DNA from: Nelumbo lutea
Lineage: Eukaryota; Streptophyta; Magnoliopsida; Proteales; Nelumbonaceae
Reading direction: 5' to 3'
DNA: 64,000 nt
Assembly: GCA_022828595.1 (NCBI GenBank)
Contig: JAKGHH010000007.1
Coordinates: 39,184,356 to 39,248,355, forward strand
In this document: positions 47,022 through 58,163 of the stretch, piece by piece
Layout: each line of letters starts with the position of its first letter
How positions within the stretch are numbered: the first letter of the stretch is position 1
Program-made: the position numbers and the translations under genes
The notes under the pieces: generated by a model
Seen by the model: only the letters and a program-made list of their open reading frames with translations
The model's database searches: none
What the model was told of the DNA's origin: nothing

Positions 47022-47434
47022 TAGGGGTGTCAATTGGACTGGATTTGGTCCAATCCGATCCAGTCCAATGTGAGTCCATTATAAATGGACCAAGTCCAAT
47101 TCAGTCCAATGAATATTTTAGACCATTTTGGATCGGTCCAATTCAATGTCTGGACCATCCAAATCGTTCAAATTTGTTTTGATTTAGATTGGTTTAAACC
47201 CAAACCTAGTTCATTGACACCTACATTCTTATCTTATATCAACTGATCAGATATTGGCTTAATCCAACCCAATCCAATATAAATTTATTACGAACAGACC
47301 AGGTCCAATTCAATCTAATAGATATTTTGGACTGGATTGGTCCAATCCAATATGTCTTGTTGGTCCGTCTAATCCATCCAAATTGATTTTAGACTGGACA
47401 GGGTCCAATCCAAAACCGGTCCATTGACACCCTT
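47022..47434. mobile_element. GGGGTGTCAA foldback element, copy 1
   Basis: It starts TAGGGGTGTCAATTGGAC and ends with the inverse GTCCATTGACACCCTT. The flanks are GCACATAAT at 47013-47021 and ACACATAAT at 47435-47443, an 8-of-9 match. The body repeats GGTCCAATCC-type words in both senses. Most of it occurs in inverted orientation at 49325-49660. Confidence 0.65.
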
Positions 47435-47690
47435 ACACATAATAATGTTAAAATCAAGAACAGCACGTTTACAAGGTGAAATGAAGAAACTAGGCGAATA
47501 AAAACCTTGAGATTAGGGTTGAGGGGGTTCAACAATTCAGGTTAGATTAGGGTAGATCTCAACCAGACTTATTCCCGGCTGTGCCTATGAATATATCTAG
47601 TAGGTTGTCTCAAATTGTTGACCAATTCTTTCAGTGCCTATGAATATATTCCTCCTCCTCCTTGGTGGCTGTACAAACACATGAAAAATT
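47435..47690. other. noncoding spacer
   Basis: No feature is supported between the foldback element and the next MITE. Confidence 0.35.
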
Positions 47691-47693
47691 TTA

Positions 47694-48009
47694 GGCCCCG
47701 TTTGGTTCGTGTGAATAGGGGTTTGGAATCGGAATTGAAATAGGTTATTCTGATTCCAACTGTTTGGTTGGGCGGAATCGGAATTCCATTTCCATTCTTG
47801 CTGGAATAGCATTCTCCCATTTAAGGAAATGGCCATTCCCTGCCTTTCCCTTGGGAATAAAATCCCACCCCAGCTGATTCTAATTCTCATTCCCATTCCT
47901 ATCTGAACCAAACAGATTATAAGAACAAATCACTCCGATTCCAATTCCAAAAGATTTCGATTCCAATTCAAATTCCAATTCTGATTCCAACTATGGATCA
48001 AATGGACCC
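47694..48009. mobile_element. Tourist-like MITE, copy 4
   Basis: A 316-bp element starting GGCCCCGTTTGGTTCG and ending GGATCAAATGGACCC, flanked by TTA at 47691-47693 and TTA at 48010-48012. Same family as 15559, 16828 and 30595. The overlapping minus-strand open frames are element-derived and resemble the one over 30581-30808. Confidence 0.85.
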
Positions 48010-49296
48010 TTAGCAATTCTTGCGCCCTATAGCATAGAACTTGGCTACAGTAAGACATGCCAATAGCAAACGTATTACTACCACTCTTAAGATATCATTC
48101 ATCATTTTTACAAATATCATTCATTTACTACAGACACCTAAGTCCATCATTTAGTTAAAGAGGCATTTGTTTTTCTTTGTACAAAATGGCTGCTCTAATG
48201 CTTAAATCCTTATCCCATATTTTTCAGCCCTAGATTTTATTAGGGCGGTGACTTGGGCCAGTTAGGGTTAGGGTTTGCCCCTTGAGCAATCCAACACAAC
48301 CTAAACCCAACTCTACTACAACTAATGTACATATGTATTTTTGTTCGCCTATATACCATCATAATCCATTTATCTTAATTCATAGTTATATATATATATA
48401 TATGACTAAGGATTTGAAGGTATTAATTGTTTTTGTTTATTTATAGGAACTTGTCTATTTTGTTTACCTTTTTTTCTTCTAATTTGTTTTCCTAAATATG
48501 TTATTGCGCCTAATGTATGATGTATCAAACTATATGTTTGATTTTATTAGTTATTGTTAGTGAGTTTCACTTCATAATTTTAATTTTATGTTTTAGTATT
48601 GCTGATTTCATGGTTTCATTTTTTAATATATTTATCATAATCTATAATATATTTTAATCATTTGAAACATTATTTTTTTCCACTTTTTGTACTATCAAAA
48701 TCAATAAAAAACATCAAACAAGAAATTACCAATAAAAATGACATAAAAGTTGAGTTTAGGTCTCTTAGTCAATATTTGGTCATGAGAGAGAATTTGAGAG
48801 ATATTATGAAATTTTAAGTGGATGGGTTAAAGGTTGGGTTGGGGCCAACCCAATCCTAATCCAACCCATTGGGTTAGGATTGACTAGATCAGGTTGAAGG
48901 TTTGGTTGGGGTTTTTTTAAAACCTTGGATTGATCTAGCACAGCACAGTACCAAAGTGGTACTTCAAAATGGAATCTACTGTTCCACGTTGCATATGATC
49001 AATTAAGTTGTTCTTTTATGCCTGTGTGTAATAAATCTTTGGATAACAATCTTTGGGCTAGTTTTAAAACGCATCTGAACATGTCAAGAGCCGGGCCACA
49101 AGCTTATAATTTCAGATCTGAAAACAAATATCAAATCAATTTTAAGACGCAGCACCAAATGAATCCGGTGTTCAGACACCAGACCTCTGATAAGCGTTAT
49201 CAAACGCCACCATAGAAAATTGTGGAAAAGATTTAAGGAGTTCTACAAAATGCTCTAATCTCAAAGAATCATTTAACTTAAAAGCTTAAATTTAGA
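48010..49296. other. noncoding stretch
   Basis: No gene is supported. GGTTAGGGTTAGGG near 48264 is only two units long. GGGTTGG/CCAACCC words at 48830-48920 look like another decayed foldback repeat. Confidence 0.4.
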
Positions 49297-49324
49297 AGTG
49301 TCGACGAGCATAATTTTAGAAGTG

Positions 49325-49660
49325 AGACATATTGGATTGGACCAATTTAGTCCAAAATATTTATTAGATTGGATTGGACCTGGTCAGTCCATAATAAATT
49401 TATATTGGATTGGGTTGGACTAAGCCAATATCTGGTCCATTGATATAAGATAAGAATATAGGTGTCAATGGACCGGGTTTGGGTTGAAACCAATCTGAAT
49501 TAAAATGAATTTGAACAGATTGGGCGGTCCAGACATTGAATTGGACCGGTTCAAAATGGTTCAAAATATTTATTGGATTGGATTGTGCCTGATCCATTTG
49601 TAATAGACTCACATTGGACTAGATCAGATTGGACCAAATTTAGTTCAATTAACACCCCTA
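49325..49660. mobile_element. GGGGTGTCAA foldback element, copy 2, inverted
   Basis: The inverse of much of 47022-47370: TATTGGATTGGACCA, AATAAATTTATATTGGATTGGG and AATATAGGTGTCAATGG all have inverted counterparts there. It ends TTAACACCCCT. A direct repeat of 19 nt with two differences (AGTGT.GA.GAGCATAATT) lies at 49297-49315 and 49660-49678, bracketing the element, but its relation to insertion is unclear. Confidence 0.6.
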
Positions 49661-49679
49661 GTGTGGAGGAGCATAATTC

Positions 49680-51197
49680 AATTCATACCTTGTGATAAAA
49701 ATTAAAAAAATTAATTAATTATAATGGGGTGATAAGAACCTAAAAGCTTAAGCTATTAGGTGAGGTCACTGATTAGGTTTTATCCTTTTAACATGCTCCT
49801 TCATGCAAAAGTCCACTGAGCTTGAACTCTGAATAAACACAGGCCCACTTATACCTTGTGCTAAAATTTAATTAATTATAATGCCTCAATAATGGCATTT
49901 TGCCGATACACAGCACAGTAATAATTCCTTCCCCAAAGTCGGTGGCTGCAGGAATCAAATAGGTTTTCATTCTAACACAAGGGTTTTACAATTTCCCCTT
50001 TTCCACTTAATGAAGGAAACACAACATTAATGATTGTGAAAATTTTTCCTTACATTTCATGAACAAAAGTGTATTATTTTTATTTGTCTTGTAGAAGTTC
50101 CATATAGAATATTAAAAAAAAAAAAACATTATCATGTCAGATGAAAATTACCTTGTTTGGTACTATGCCAATCAAAAACCAAAAACATTAACAAGCATGT
50201 ATATACAGAAGTATTTTCATCAACCTGTGATTGGCTTGGCTGGTCGAACTAGTACTGTTCTGGTGACCTGGTCTTAATACTGGTTTGGGTGAAGCCACAA
50301 ACCCGGTCGATTGAGCAATCGACCCATCTAACCCGTTCAACGGGCCACCGGGTTCTTGTATAGTTTTTTGAGTAATTGATGACAGATTAACCCTTAAACC
50401 AGTGACCCATTGACTAGAATGGATAAAAGCCATTGAATCTCTGGGTGAGGTTTCGAAACAATGATACAGCTTGTTAAATAAATTTATACATTAAAAATTA
50501 TATTGTCCTGTTGGCCGTAGCTGAATTCGGCAGCACACAGCTATCCTAAATCCCTCATACCTCCCCACAATTGGTTACTATTGAAAAGAATTGTACTTGT
50601 ATCAAGAGTCAAGACCCACCTAAAACCTAAAAAGTAATCTAATGTTTTTAGGTTTTCTGAGATGTGTTGGGGGGGGTTTTTGTGAAAGTAAAAAAGAAAA
50701 AAGGAAAGAAAAGATGTGTTGGGAACATTCTACATGGTGGGATTACACCTTTATTTGAATTTTATAAAATAGCTCACTTCAAGAAATCAACTGTGCATAA
50801 AAGGCTTAAAGTGTTTGAGCACTACTCAGAAAGGCAGTTGCTAAATGGCTCTTTGTCCTGTTGTTTGTCTTTACCTGTCACATAATATGGAATATAATCA
50901 TATTATATCTTCTAGAGACCCTGCCACAACATATTAAAAATATACTCCATACACAAAGTGAGTCTTAAATGCAGTTTTTACCTGTCTCTCTCTCAACTTT
51001 GAGACCCATTTTCTAAAGGCTTCTCAGTCCCCTCTTGCCCATTACATTATTTTTTTTGTAAATTAAAACTATACATTAGGAAAACCCATTAAATTACTGT
51101 ATGTTTTAATAATAATAAATTAAGACCTTGTTTAGATAGACTTTTATTAAGTATTTTCGTACTTTCAAATATAAAAGTTTGAAACATATGGCATAGC
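49680..51197. other. noncoding stretch
   Basis: No gene is supported. The segment at about 50218-50445 has GGTGACCTGG and CCAGTGACCC words like those of the hAT-type foldback family. A 73-residue open frame at 50664-50885 has no recognised domain. Confidence 0.4.
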
Positions 51198-51205
51198 ATT
51201 TGTAT

Positions 51206-51485
51206 CAGTGTTTTCAACTCGTCGTTGACCTAGTCGGTTGAATTGTTCGAATCGTCACCTAGTCAAGATTTTGAGTCCGGTTCAGTCAAGACCCGTTAAA
51301 TGGTCAAAAACTGTTGATTTGGTCAAGAATCGTTCGACCCGGCCGGTTTAACCATTGACTCATTTGACCGAGTCACTAGATCAGGTTGCACATTCAATGT
51401 ATGCAAGCATATCTATACATTATTTATTGATAAAAAATATATTTATTTATACCTACATACCTACATACCTACCTACCTACCTACC

Positions 51486-51527
<42 letters not shown>

Positions 51528-51603
51528 ATGGAACGATCGAAACGGTGACCTACAACTTGGAAGCAAAAACATTTCGACATTTGGGTCAGTTTTTAAAACA
51601 TTG
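51206..51603. mobile_element. hAT-like foldback with an internal microsatellite
   Basis: The ends are CAGTGTTTTCAAC on the left and TTTTTAAAACATTG on the right, matching the element at 32762-32993. The flanks ATTTGTAT (51198-51205) and GTTTGTAT (51604-51611) agree at 7 of 8 positions. Inside are (CATAC/TACC)n and (TA)n runs at about 51457-51523 that have expanded within the element and give rise to a spurious open frame. Confidence 0.65.
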
Positions 51604-51611
51604 GTTTGTAT

Positions 51612-53085
51612 TATATACTTTATACTTGTTGTTTTTATACTTTTAAAAGTATGAAAAACCCTAAAAACACAGTCAGTTCTTTATACTTCGTGCTTTTGGT
51701 GAAATTATACTTTCATTTTTATGCGAACGGGTGGTCACGTGTCATCATCATTCGATAAAACTCTTGACCCTACCTCTGCTCACCACTGCTAGAGTTGAAC
51801 TGCTGTCACCGTCTCAAACCCTGAAGCAATCAGAAACTATCACCAGAAGTATAAACGGATAAGCTTTTACCAAACAAAAAATGGTACTTGTCAAAATTTT
51901 TTATGTAAATGGTTTTCAAAACAACAATAACAAAATAAAAATATTTTATGTAATTTATAATTTGATATTTTTAAAAATATAAACTAAAAGTCTATCCAAA
52001 CAGCGCCTAACATTTACTTTGTTGTTTGCTTTATATTTTTAGCCCACCACCCTTATTTTTCAAAAGGTGCAAAAAAAAAAAAAAAAAATCCGGTTAGTTC
52101 CCACCAATGGATGAGGTACAAAAAGTTGTAAAGTGAAGGCATGACCTTAATATTATTGATTTGAACTTGTCTTTCTTGCCTGCAACTCAAATTTGCGTGA
52201 CATTTCATGCAAAATCTCTTATGTCCACCACCCTAACACTAGAGTGTGTTTAAGAGTTTAAATGATCTCCTATTTGTTTAATGCCATCTCAAAGGAAAAT
52301 GTTGATCATAGTATTATTTATATATATATATTTTTGAATGTCTAATTTACCTTAGAACAAAAGCAGCAAGAGGCAAGTAAATGTCTACTGATTTCATAAG
52401 TTTTTATTAGAACATTTTGTCTTGTATTGCAAATAAATTTGTGCTGATGCAAAACTATGACAGTGCAAATGATTTGAATGTAAATCCTCACCTATTTTTA
52501 TTTTAAATTTTAATTTATTTTATTTGATTGCAGTATAAATGAAGTAAATTAAGACATGAAGCAGAATAAAATAAAACCCAAAATAAAACTAAACGAGAAT
52601 TTGCATTTTTTTTCATTTACATTCTCATGCCTTTCTACTAGTGCAAATAAAATTGCACTGCAACCAAATACAGCCTTAATATCACATTTCATTTGTTATA
52701 TTTTTTATTCTCTATTCTCTTCAGATTCTGAACAACATTTTCTTGCTGCATATTCTAGTGGAAAACCATGGTTAATGTTTAATTTTTCAAAAAAACCTTA
52801 AATAATAGAAAGTTTTTTTGAGGCTCTCAGCGTGCTTACACACGGAGGGTTTATGTATGTAAGCAGAAAAACATAAGAACAAACGTGTCCAACTCTAGGC
52901 ATCGTGTGAGTGGGAATATATTAAAGTTGGTTTTAATGTGCACATGGCTCATTATACAATGGCAATGCATTATATATGCGTACCGAGGCTCTTTAGGCAT
53001 ATGGTCTGGTTTTGTGCATCCCGCCTAGGTAGGTAGCTAACTAGAGGTTTATCAGGCACATCTAGGAATTCTAGTCAAGTTTAGA
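51612..53085. other. noncoding stretch with a dispersed repeat
   Basis: No gene is supported. The part at 52550-52680 is related to 14160-14275 (see that entry). A poly(A) run lies at about 52073-52088. Confidence 0.45.
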
Positions 53086-53094
53086 AAATTCAAG

Positions 53095-53560
53095 TAGGAG
53101 TGTAAATGGATTGAATTCGAATTGGATCAGATAATGTCTAAATTCGAACCTGATTAAAAAAATCAATATCTGAATTTGATTCGATATCTGACGGATATTG
53201 AAAATTAATATTCGAAGTCAAATCCGATTAAATATTTGAATATTTGATTTAATTCAAATTCAACTAATTAATTATTTTAGGTAATTAATAAATATATAAA
53301 ATAATTTATATATTTATATAAATATAAATATAGAAATTATTTATATAATTTAATTATTATATATAAAAATTATATAAAACACTTAAAAATTTTATATACT
53401 ATATATAAGAAATAAATAATCATTCGAATCTGGATATTTATCAAATCGAATCAAGTCATAACCGAATACGATTGATTAGATACTCGAATTATCCAAATTC
53501 GATTCGATTATGTCGAATCTCGAATTCAAAATCAGATTTTCAAATACTGTTGACACCCCT
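53095..53560. mobile_element. GGAGTGT foldback element with 9-bp flanks
   Basis: It starts TAGGAGTGTAAATGGATT and ends TGTTGACACCCCT. It is flanked by AAATTCAAG (53086-53094) and AAGTTCAAG (53561-53569), 8 of 9 identical. The interior is AT-rich with GAATTCGAAT-type words in both senses. Its structure parallels 12825-13518 and 47022-47434. Confidence 0.7.
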
Positions 53561-53724
53561 AAGTTCAAGGGTGTTCTACTGTTCTCAATGGGCCTAGGGC
53601 ACTTAAGAGGAGTCTTCATGTGCTAGAGTTTCCTAAAATGGCCTGACATTTTTAGAGTTTTTCTTAAATAGCTATATGTATATAAGTTCATAGAAGAGTG
53701 TGGAACACTTAGTTTCTTTCTGAA

Positions 53725-53882
53725 GAGTTCAAATCAGCCCCCCACAATGTCCCACATTACATCTCCACTGTGTATTGGGAATATCTCCCGATGATGACAT
53801 CATCATTTCTTGTATTATCATCAAGTGGGATGTGTTGTGGGACATTGTGGGGGACAATCTTGTGGGGGGCTGATTTGATCTC
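53725..53882. mobile_element. 158-bp Mutator-like MITE, perfect 9-bp duplication
   Basis: The ends are GAGTTCAAATCAGCCCCCCA on the left and TGGGGGGCTGATTTGATCTC on the right. A perfect 9-bp direct repeat CTTTCTGAA flanks it (53716-53724 and 53883-53891). An inner inverted pair, CACAATGTCCCACA and TGTGGGACATTGTG, is shifted by a 14-nt insertion in the right arm. The centre has GATGATGACATCATC. Such full foldback with 9-bp duplication fits a Mutator-derived MITE. Confidence 0.85.
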
Positions 53883-53908
53883 CTTTCTGAAGGCCCTTCA
53901 TTCCCTTA

Positions 53909-54026
53909 CGCTATGTTTAGTTTGAAGGAAATGTTGGGAAAGGTAGGAAAACCTTTGCAAATCTTGTATTGGTTTCCTTGTCTTTTCCTTTCTTTCCATG
54001 CCTTTTCCTTCAAACCAAACATAGCC
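53909..54026. mobile_element. Tourist-like MITE, copy 3 of 3
   Basis: A 118-bp foldback from CGCTATGTTTAGTTTGAAGG to CAAACCAAACATAGCC, flanked by TTA at 53906-53908 and TTA at 54027-54029. Same element as 2516-2620 and 36078-36195. Confidence 0.85.
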
Positions 54027-54112
54027 TTAGTTATTCAAAAAAAAGTTTTGTGAATTAATATTCAAATGGCCATGCTAGTAAATAGTAGGTTGGGAAAGGC
54101 TTTCTCTCCCCA

Positions 54113-56980
54113 CTAGGGGTCTAAGGCATGACAGCTCATTATCCTCTTATTATTTTTTTGGTAAATTTGGGTCCTTGGTTTGCCAGTCTCCTTTGGCTTG
54201 ACAAATAATAAGTTATGAGTCACCAAAGATTCTGACGTGTCTATTAAAGCTTTGTATTCAGAAGTGTTGTTAGAGGCTGGAAAAGCTAGTTGATAGACTT
54301 TGGGGATGAGGATGTCGTAAGGTGTATGGAAAACAACTCCAAGCATGGCGCCATGCTAATTATAAGAACCATCGAAGAATATATCCCAACAGGAGCTAGG
54401 AGGCTCATTTATGTGTAGGATTGACTCATTTGGGAATTGAGGAATTAAAGGTGTAGAAGAGGGTAAGGCATGGGCAGCTAGGTGATCGGCGATTGCTTGA
54501 CCATTGATTGCAGTTTGGTGTGTATACTAGATGTCAAATTCGGAAAGAATAAGAAGCCACTTAGTAAAGTGGTCAATGAGAAATGGTTTGTTAAGGAGGT
54601 GTTTTAAGGGGTCAAATTTTCTAATTAACTTGACTTCATGATTAAGCATATAATGACGTAGCTTTTGAGCAGTGAAGGCAATAGCTAAACAAGCCTTCTC
54701 TAAATGGGTGTAGTGGCATTCATATTCTACTAAAGTGTGGTTTAGGTAATAAGACTACTCGCTCTATGTTGGAAGAGTCATATTGTGCTAATAAACAACC
54801 AAGAGTGGTGTCATTTACAAAAATATAAAGGAGTAAAGGTTTGATTGGTTGATGTGGAATAAGAACAGGAGGGCAAAGGAGGAGGGATTTGATGTCTTCA
54901 AAGGCTTTTTCACAAGTACGTGTCCACTCGAAGGGAATGTCCTTTTGTAAGAGCTCGCTAAAAGGTTTGCAACAAAGGGCTTGATGGGGAATAAATCTAC
55001 GAAGGGATGCGAGTTAACCAAGGAAGCTACGTACCTTGCTAGTAGTTCTAGGTGGTGGCATGTCTTGGATTGCTCTGATTTTGAGAGGGTCCACTTCAAT
55101 TCTCCAGTGGCTAACTATGAATCCTAAAAGTTTACCAGAATTAAAATCAAATATGCATTTTTGGGGATTGAGCCAAAGCTTGTAAGTACGAAGGTGAGTA
55201 AATACTTTTCTAAGAACAGGGAGGTGGGACTCTCGAGTTTTGGATTTAGCTAGGATGCCATCAACATAATCTTCCAAGATGTCATACATGAAGTCATGGA
55301 AAATGGTGGTCATGGCACGTTGGTACGTGGTTCCTGCATTTTTTTTTATGTGAAATGGCATTACTTCATAACGATAGGTGCCCCAAGGGTTTATAAAGGT
55401 TGTATGGTCGTTGTCTTCCTTGGTGAATTTGGTTATACCCAGAGAAACCATCCATGAAGGACAACATTTCATGACCGACTGTACTATCCAGTAACAAGTC
55501 AATATTTGGCAGGGGGAAGTTATCTTTGGGACATGCGCAATTAAGGTCATAATAATCTACATAGATATGAATGGAACCATCTTTCTTTGTGACTGGAACT
55601 ATGTTACCTACCCAACCGGTATACACGGTGGGGGAAATGAAACCTACATCAGCTAGTTTTTGAAGTTCAACCTTAACTTTTGTGGCTATGTCTGGATGCA
55701 TTCGACGTAGCTTCTAGGTGATGAGCGGGGTGCAAGGCGGTATGCCAAGGTAGTGAACAACTAAAGAGTGATCTAAACTAGGCATGTCGGCATAAGACCA
55801 AGCAAAAATGTCTTGAAACTCTCTAAGTAAGTCAATTATTTGAAGATGTTCAGATTTTGTAAGGTAAGCTCCTAGTTTAACAATGTGTGGATTTTCTTGA
55901 GTACCTAGGTTAATGTCTAATGTGTCTTCGGTAAGAGATGTAGGGTCATCTTCTAGTTGGTGAGGGGTGGTGAGCACTACAAGAAATTCAATATCATCGG
56001 GAAAGTTTATGGTATGAGTGGAGAAAGGAGAATGATGAGGTAAAGAGGACGATTGTAGTGGTGAAGGTTGAGGTGCAGAGAGTGATTGTGGCAGTGAAGG
56101 TAAAAATGAGGGTTGTAGTGAATGAAAATTGGCATTTTTTAGGTTTATATCATGGGTAAAGGTGGTCATTGAAGGAGGACTAGGTCGTAGGAGGCAAGTG
56201 GTTGGGGTGGAAGTCCATCAAAGGGGAGAAGAAGAGGAGGTGGACGGCGACATGTGTGTGTGTGGATCATGTGAATGGTGGGAGGAGAGTCAGCAAAGAG
56301 TATAGGAAGGTCAAGAGCTAAATCTGCTGGAGATGTAGTTGGTTGAGTAGTATCATGTGTGAGTAGGGTGGGAGAGGAAGTGTTAGCAAGCAGAGATGTA
56401 GGAGCTATGGGAGTGGATTGTGTGGGATATGAAGTTAGGGGTTGAGAAGATAAGAAATAGAAGGGGGGTGAGTGGTAGGTTGCGAGGAAAGTGTTGTGTC
56501 GGTGTGGGGGACTATGTTTTGGTATCTAGATTGGATGTGGCTAATGTTGGTGATAGAAGGAGAGTCTCCTAAGATGGTTATAGTGTTAACGTTAAAGGGA
56601 AATTTGACACATTGATGTAAGCTAGAGGGTATGACTCCGGTGTCATGGATCCAAGGGCAGCCTAAGAGTATACTATGAGAAGCGGGAATGTCTAGAATAT
56701 AGAAAAGGGTGTGACAGACTAAGGGACCTACCTGTAATGGAAGCCAAATAGTGCCAACGGGGTATCTAATGGTGTTGTCATAGGTGGTGATGGCTATGGG
56801 GCATTCACTAATGTGTGTTGTATCAATGTTTAATTTGTAAAATGTGTTAAGTATGCAAATGTTGAGTACTGAACCGTTATCTACTAGGACGTTAGTGATA
56901 GTTTGGTTTTGAATTTTAGTTGAGATGTAAATGGGTTCACTATGTTTTGTGTTTTTTGTTTGGGATAAATGTAATGACAT
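54113..56980 (-). pseudogene. Tat-like Ty3 pol remnant (protease, RT, RNase H)
   Basis: Read on the minus strand. Protease (56980-56435) has NVLVDNGSVLNIC, the D-N-G active-site variant typical of the Tat/Ogre lineage as I recall it, and LLGCPWIH. The next frame (from 56169) leads into reverse transcriptase, with IVKLGAYL, IFAWSYADMP, then an in-frame TAG at about 55714 where relatives have a sense codon before KLRRMHPD. RT motifs: KKDGSIHIYVDY, CPKDNFPLPNID, LSFMDGFSGYNQI; then a frameshift, WGTYRYEVMPF, and EDYVDGILAKS, in which the second Asp of YVDD is Gly. The RT/RNase H continues with stops to a plant-type RNase H block (IFFDGSYN, stop, then GVVFHTPYD and NNTSEYKALI, 54395-54113). Gag, integrase and LTRs are absent. 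It is inactive. Confidence 0.9.
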
Positions 56981-57189
56981 TAGGTGTGAGTTGGGGGTTC
57001 AAGAAAAGCATGTAAATCAACATGAAATAAGTTAGACTGAACGTGTGTGAACTAAGATGTCATTAAAACTGGTTCTATGGGTGTTCAAATTTTGGACTTG
57101 GAGGAGTGAGATATAATACTGATACGTGTAATGCACCCGAATTCAATCTTGTTTGATGGAATGCGTTCGTTTGTTCTTGCTGCAACCAG
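56981..57189. other. noncoding join between two retroelement remnants
   Basis: No feature is supported; it links the Tat-like protease end to the LTR fragment that follows. Confidence 0.35.
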
Positions 57190-57905
57190 TATGTTGTTTT
57201 TGCATCCATATCTTCGATATGTCAATGTGGCTAAGACACGTTAGTGTGGAGGTTCCGTCCATCTCGCGTTTGAACGTCTTTGGAAGTTTGGGGAAGATGA
57301 TGGGCTATGAAGCAGCCCTATTTTGAAGACAAATGAATGGCTGAAGTAGTACTTGCCCCGATGAAATGGGTCACAAGGTTGTTGTCGCTCTTTTAGAGTG
57401 TGAGAGAAAGAATGAAAAAGACCCTCTTTTCTATCCTAGAATCTCCTAGGGTTTAAATATGGATTGAAAGAGAAAAGGACGTTGAGGTCATGGTTCCAAA
57501 ACGGAAGGGGAAGAATGGCACATATGGAAGGGGAAGATTTGATGGAAAAAAAGAGAAGGGAGAGAGGAGAAAAAGGGCAGGGATGGGGAGAAGAGAAAAG
57601 GAAAGAAGAAGAGGGAGAGAAGAAAAAGGGGGGAAGAGGATAGGAAGTGGGGCCCATAGGAGGTTGCCCCTGTTGGATGCTTTTGTGTGGCAGCACGTGG
57701 AAGACAAGAAGAGAGAGAGGGAGAGACAAGGAAGGCAGAGTAAGTAAGGGAGGGGGGAATAAGGAAAAGGCGGGTCCAAGGTAAACAAAAAGGAAGAGGG
57801 GCAATATCATACAACCATCCTTATAGACTTTACATTGATATAGCAAGTAAATAGAGGAGAGTAGCTAAGAAAGCAATCTCGCTCTAAAAAACTTGCAAGT
57901 GAAAC
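57190..57905 (-). mobile_element. LTR fragment of the 12-14 kb Ty3 family
   Basis: Homologous to parts of 12420-13877, in the same orientation, but uninterrupted at GTGGGGCCCATAGGAGG. Shared landmarks: GTTTGAACGTCT, GGGGAAGATGATGGGC, an A/G-rich tract at 57520-57650, GCAGCACGTGG, and GCAAGTAAATAGAGGAGAG. The end that would carry the primer-site side is missing. The purine tract gives proline/serine-rich frames on the minus strand and an Arg/Lys/Glu-rich one on the plus strand, none of them genes. Confidence 0.75.
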
Positions 57906-58163
57906 CCATAACCTTAAGTGTTGAAGACGCTATGACCTAAATATAAACTATAGAATTTAACTAGTGAAGACTAATAACCTTCTGCATATCATGGTAGATT
58001 GAGTTCTTCTTTTGGCCTCACATGGTATCTAGACTCGGGGGCTACACATCACATGATTTGTGATATTGATAACATAATTTTTGAAATTTCTAAATACAAT
58101 GCAATGGGTTAGATCAGATTAAAATTGGAACGGGGCAGGTTTTCTAATCTCACATATTGATTC
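57906..58163. other. noncoding spacer
   Basis: No gene is seen between the Ty3 LTR fragment and the Copia solo LTR. Confidence 0.35.

Noticed and set aside
48262..48282. Interstitial telomere repeat (GGTTAGGGTTAGGG)
   Set aside because: Only about two units, and the unit is not exactly the usual plant TTTAGGG; chance or foldback-repeat origin is more likely.
51355..51654. 99-residue frame with Tyr-Ile and Tyr-Leu-Pro-Thr repeats
   Set aside because: Generated by (TACC)n and (TA)n microsatellites inside a foldback element.
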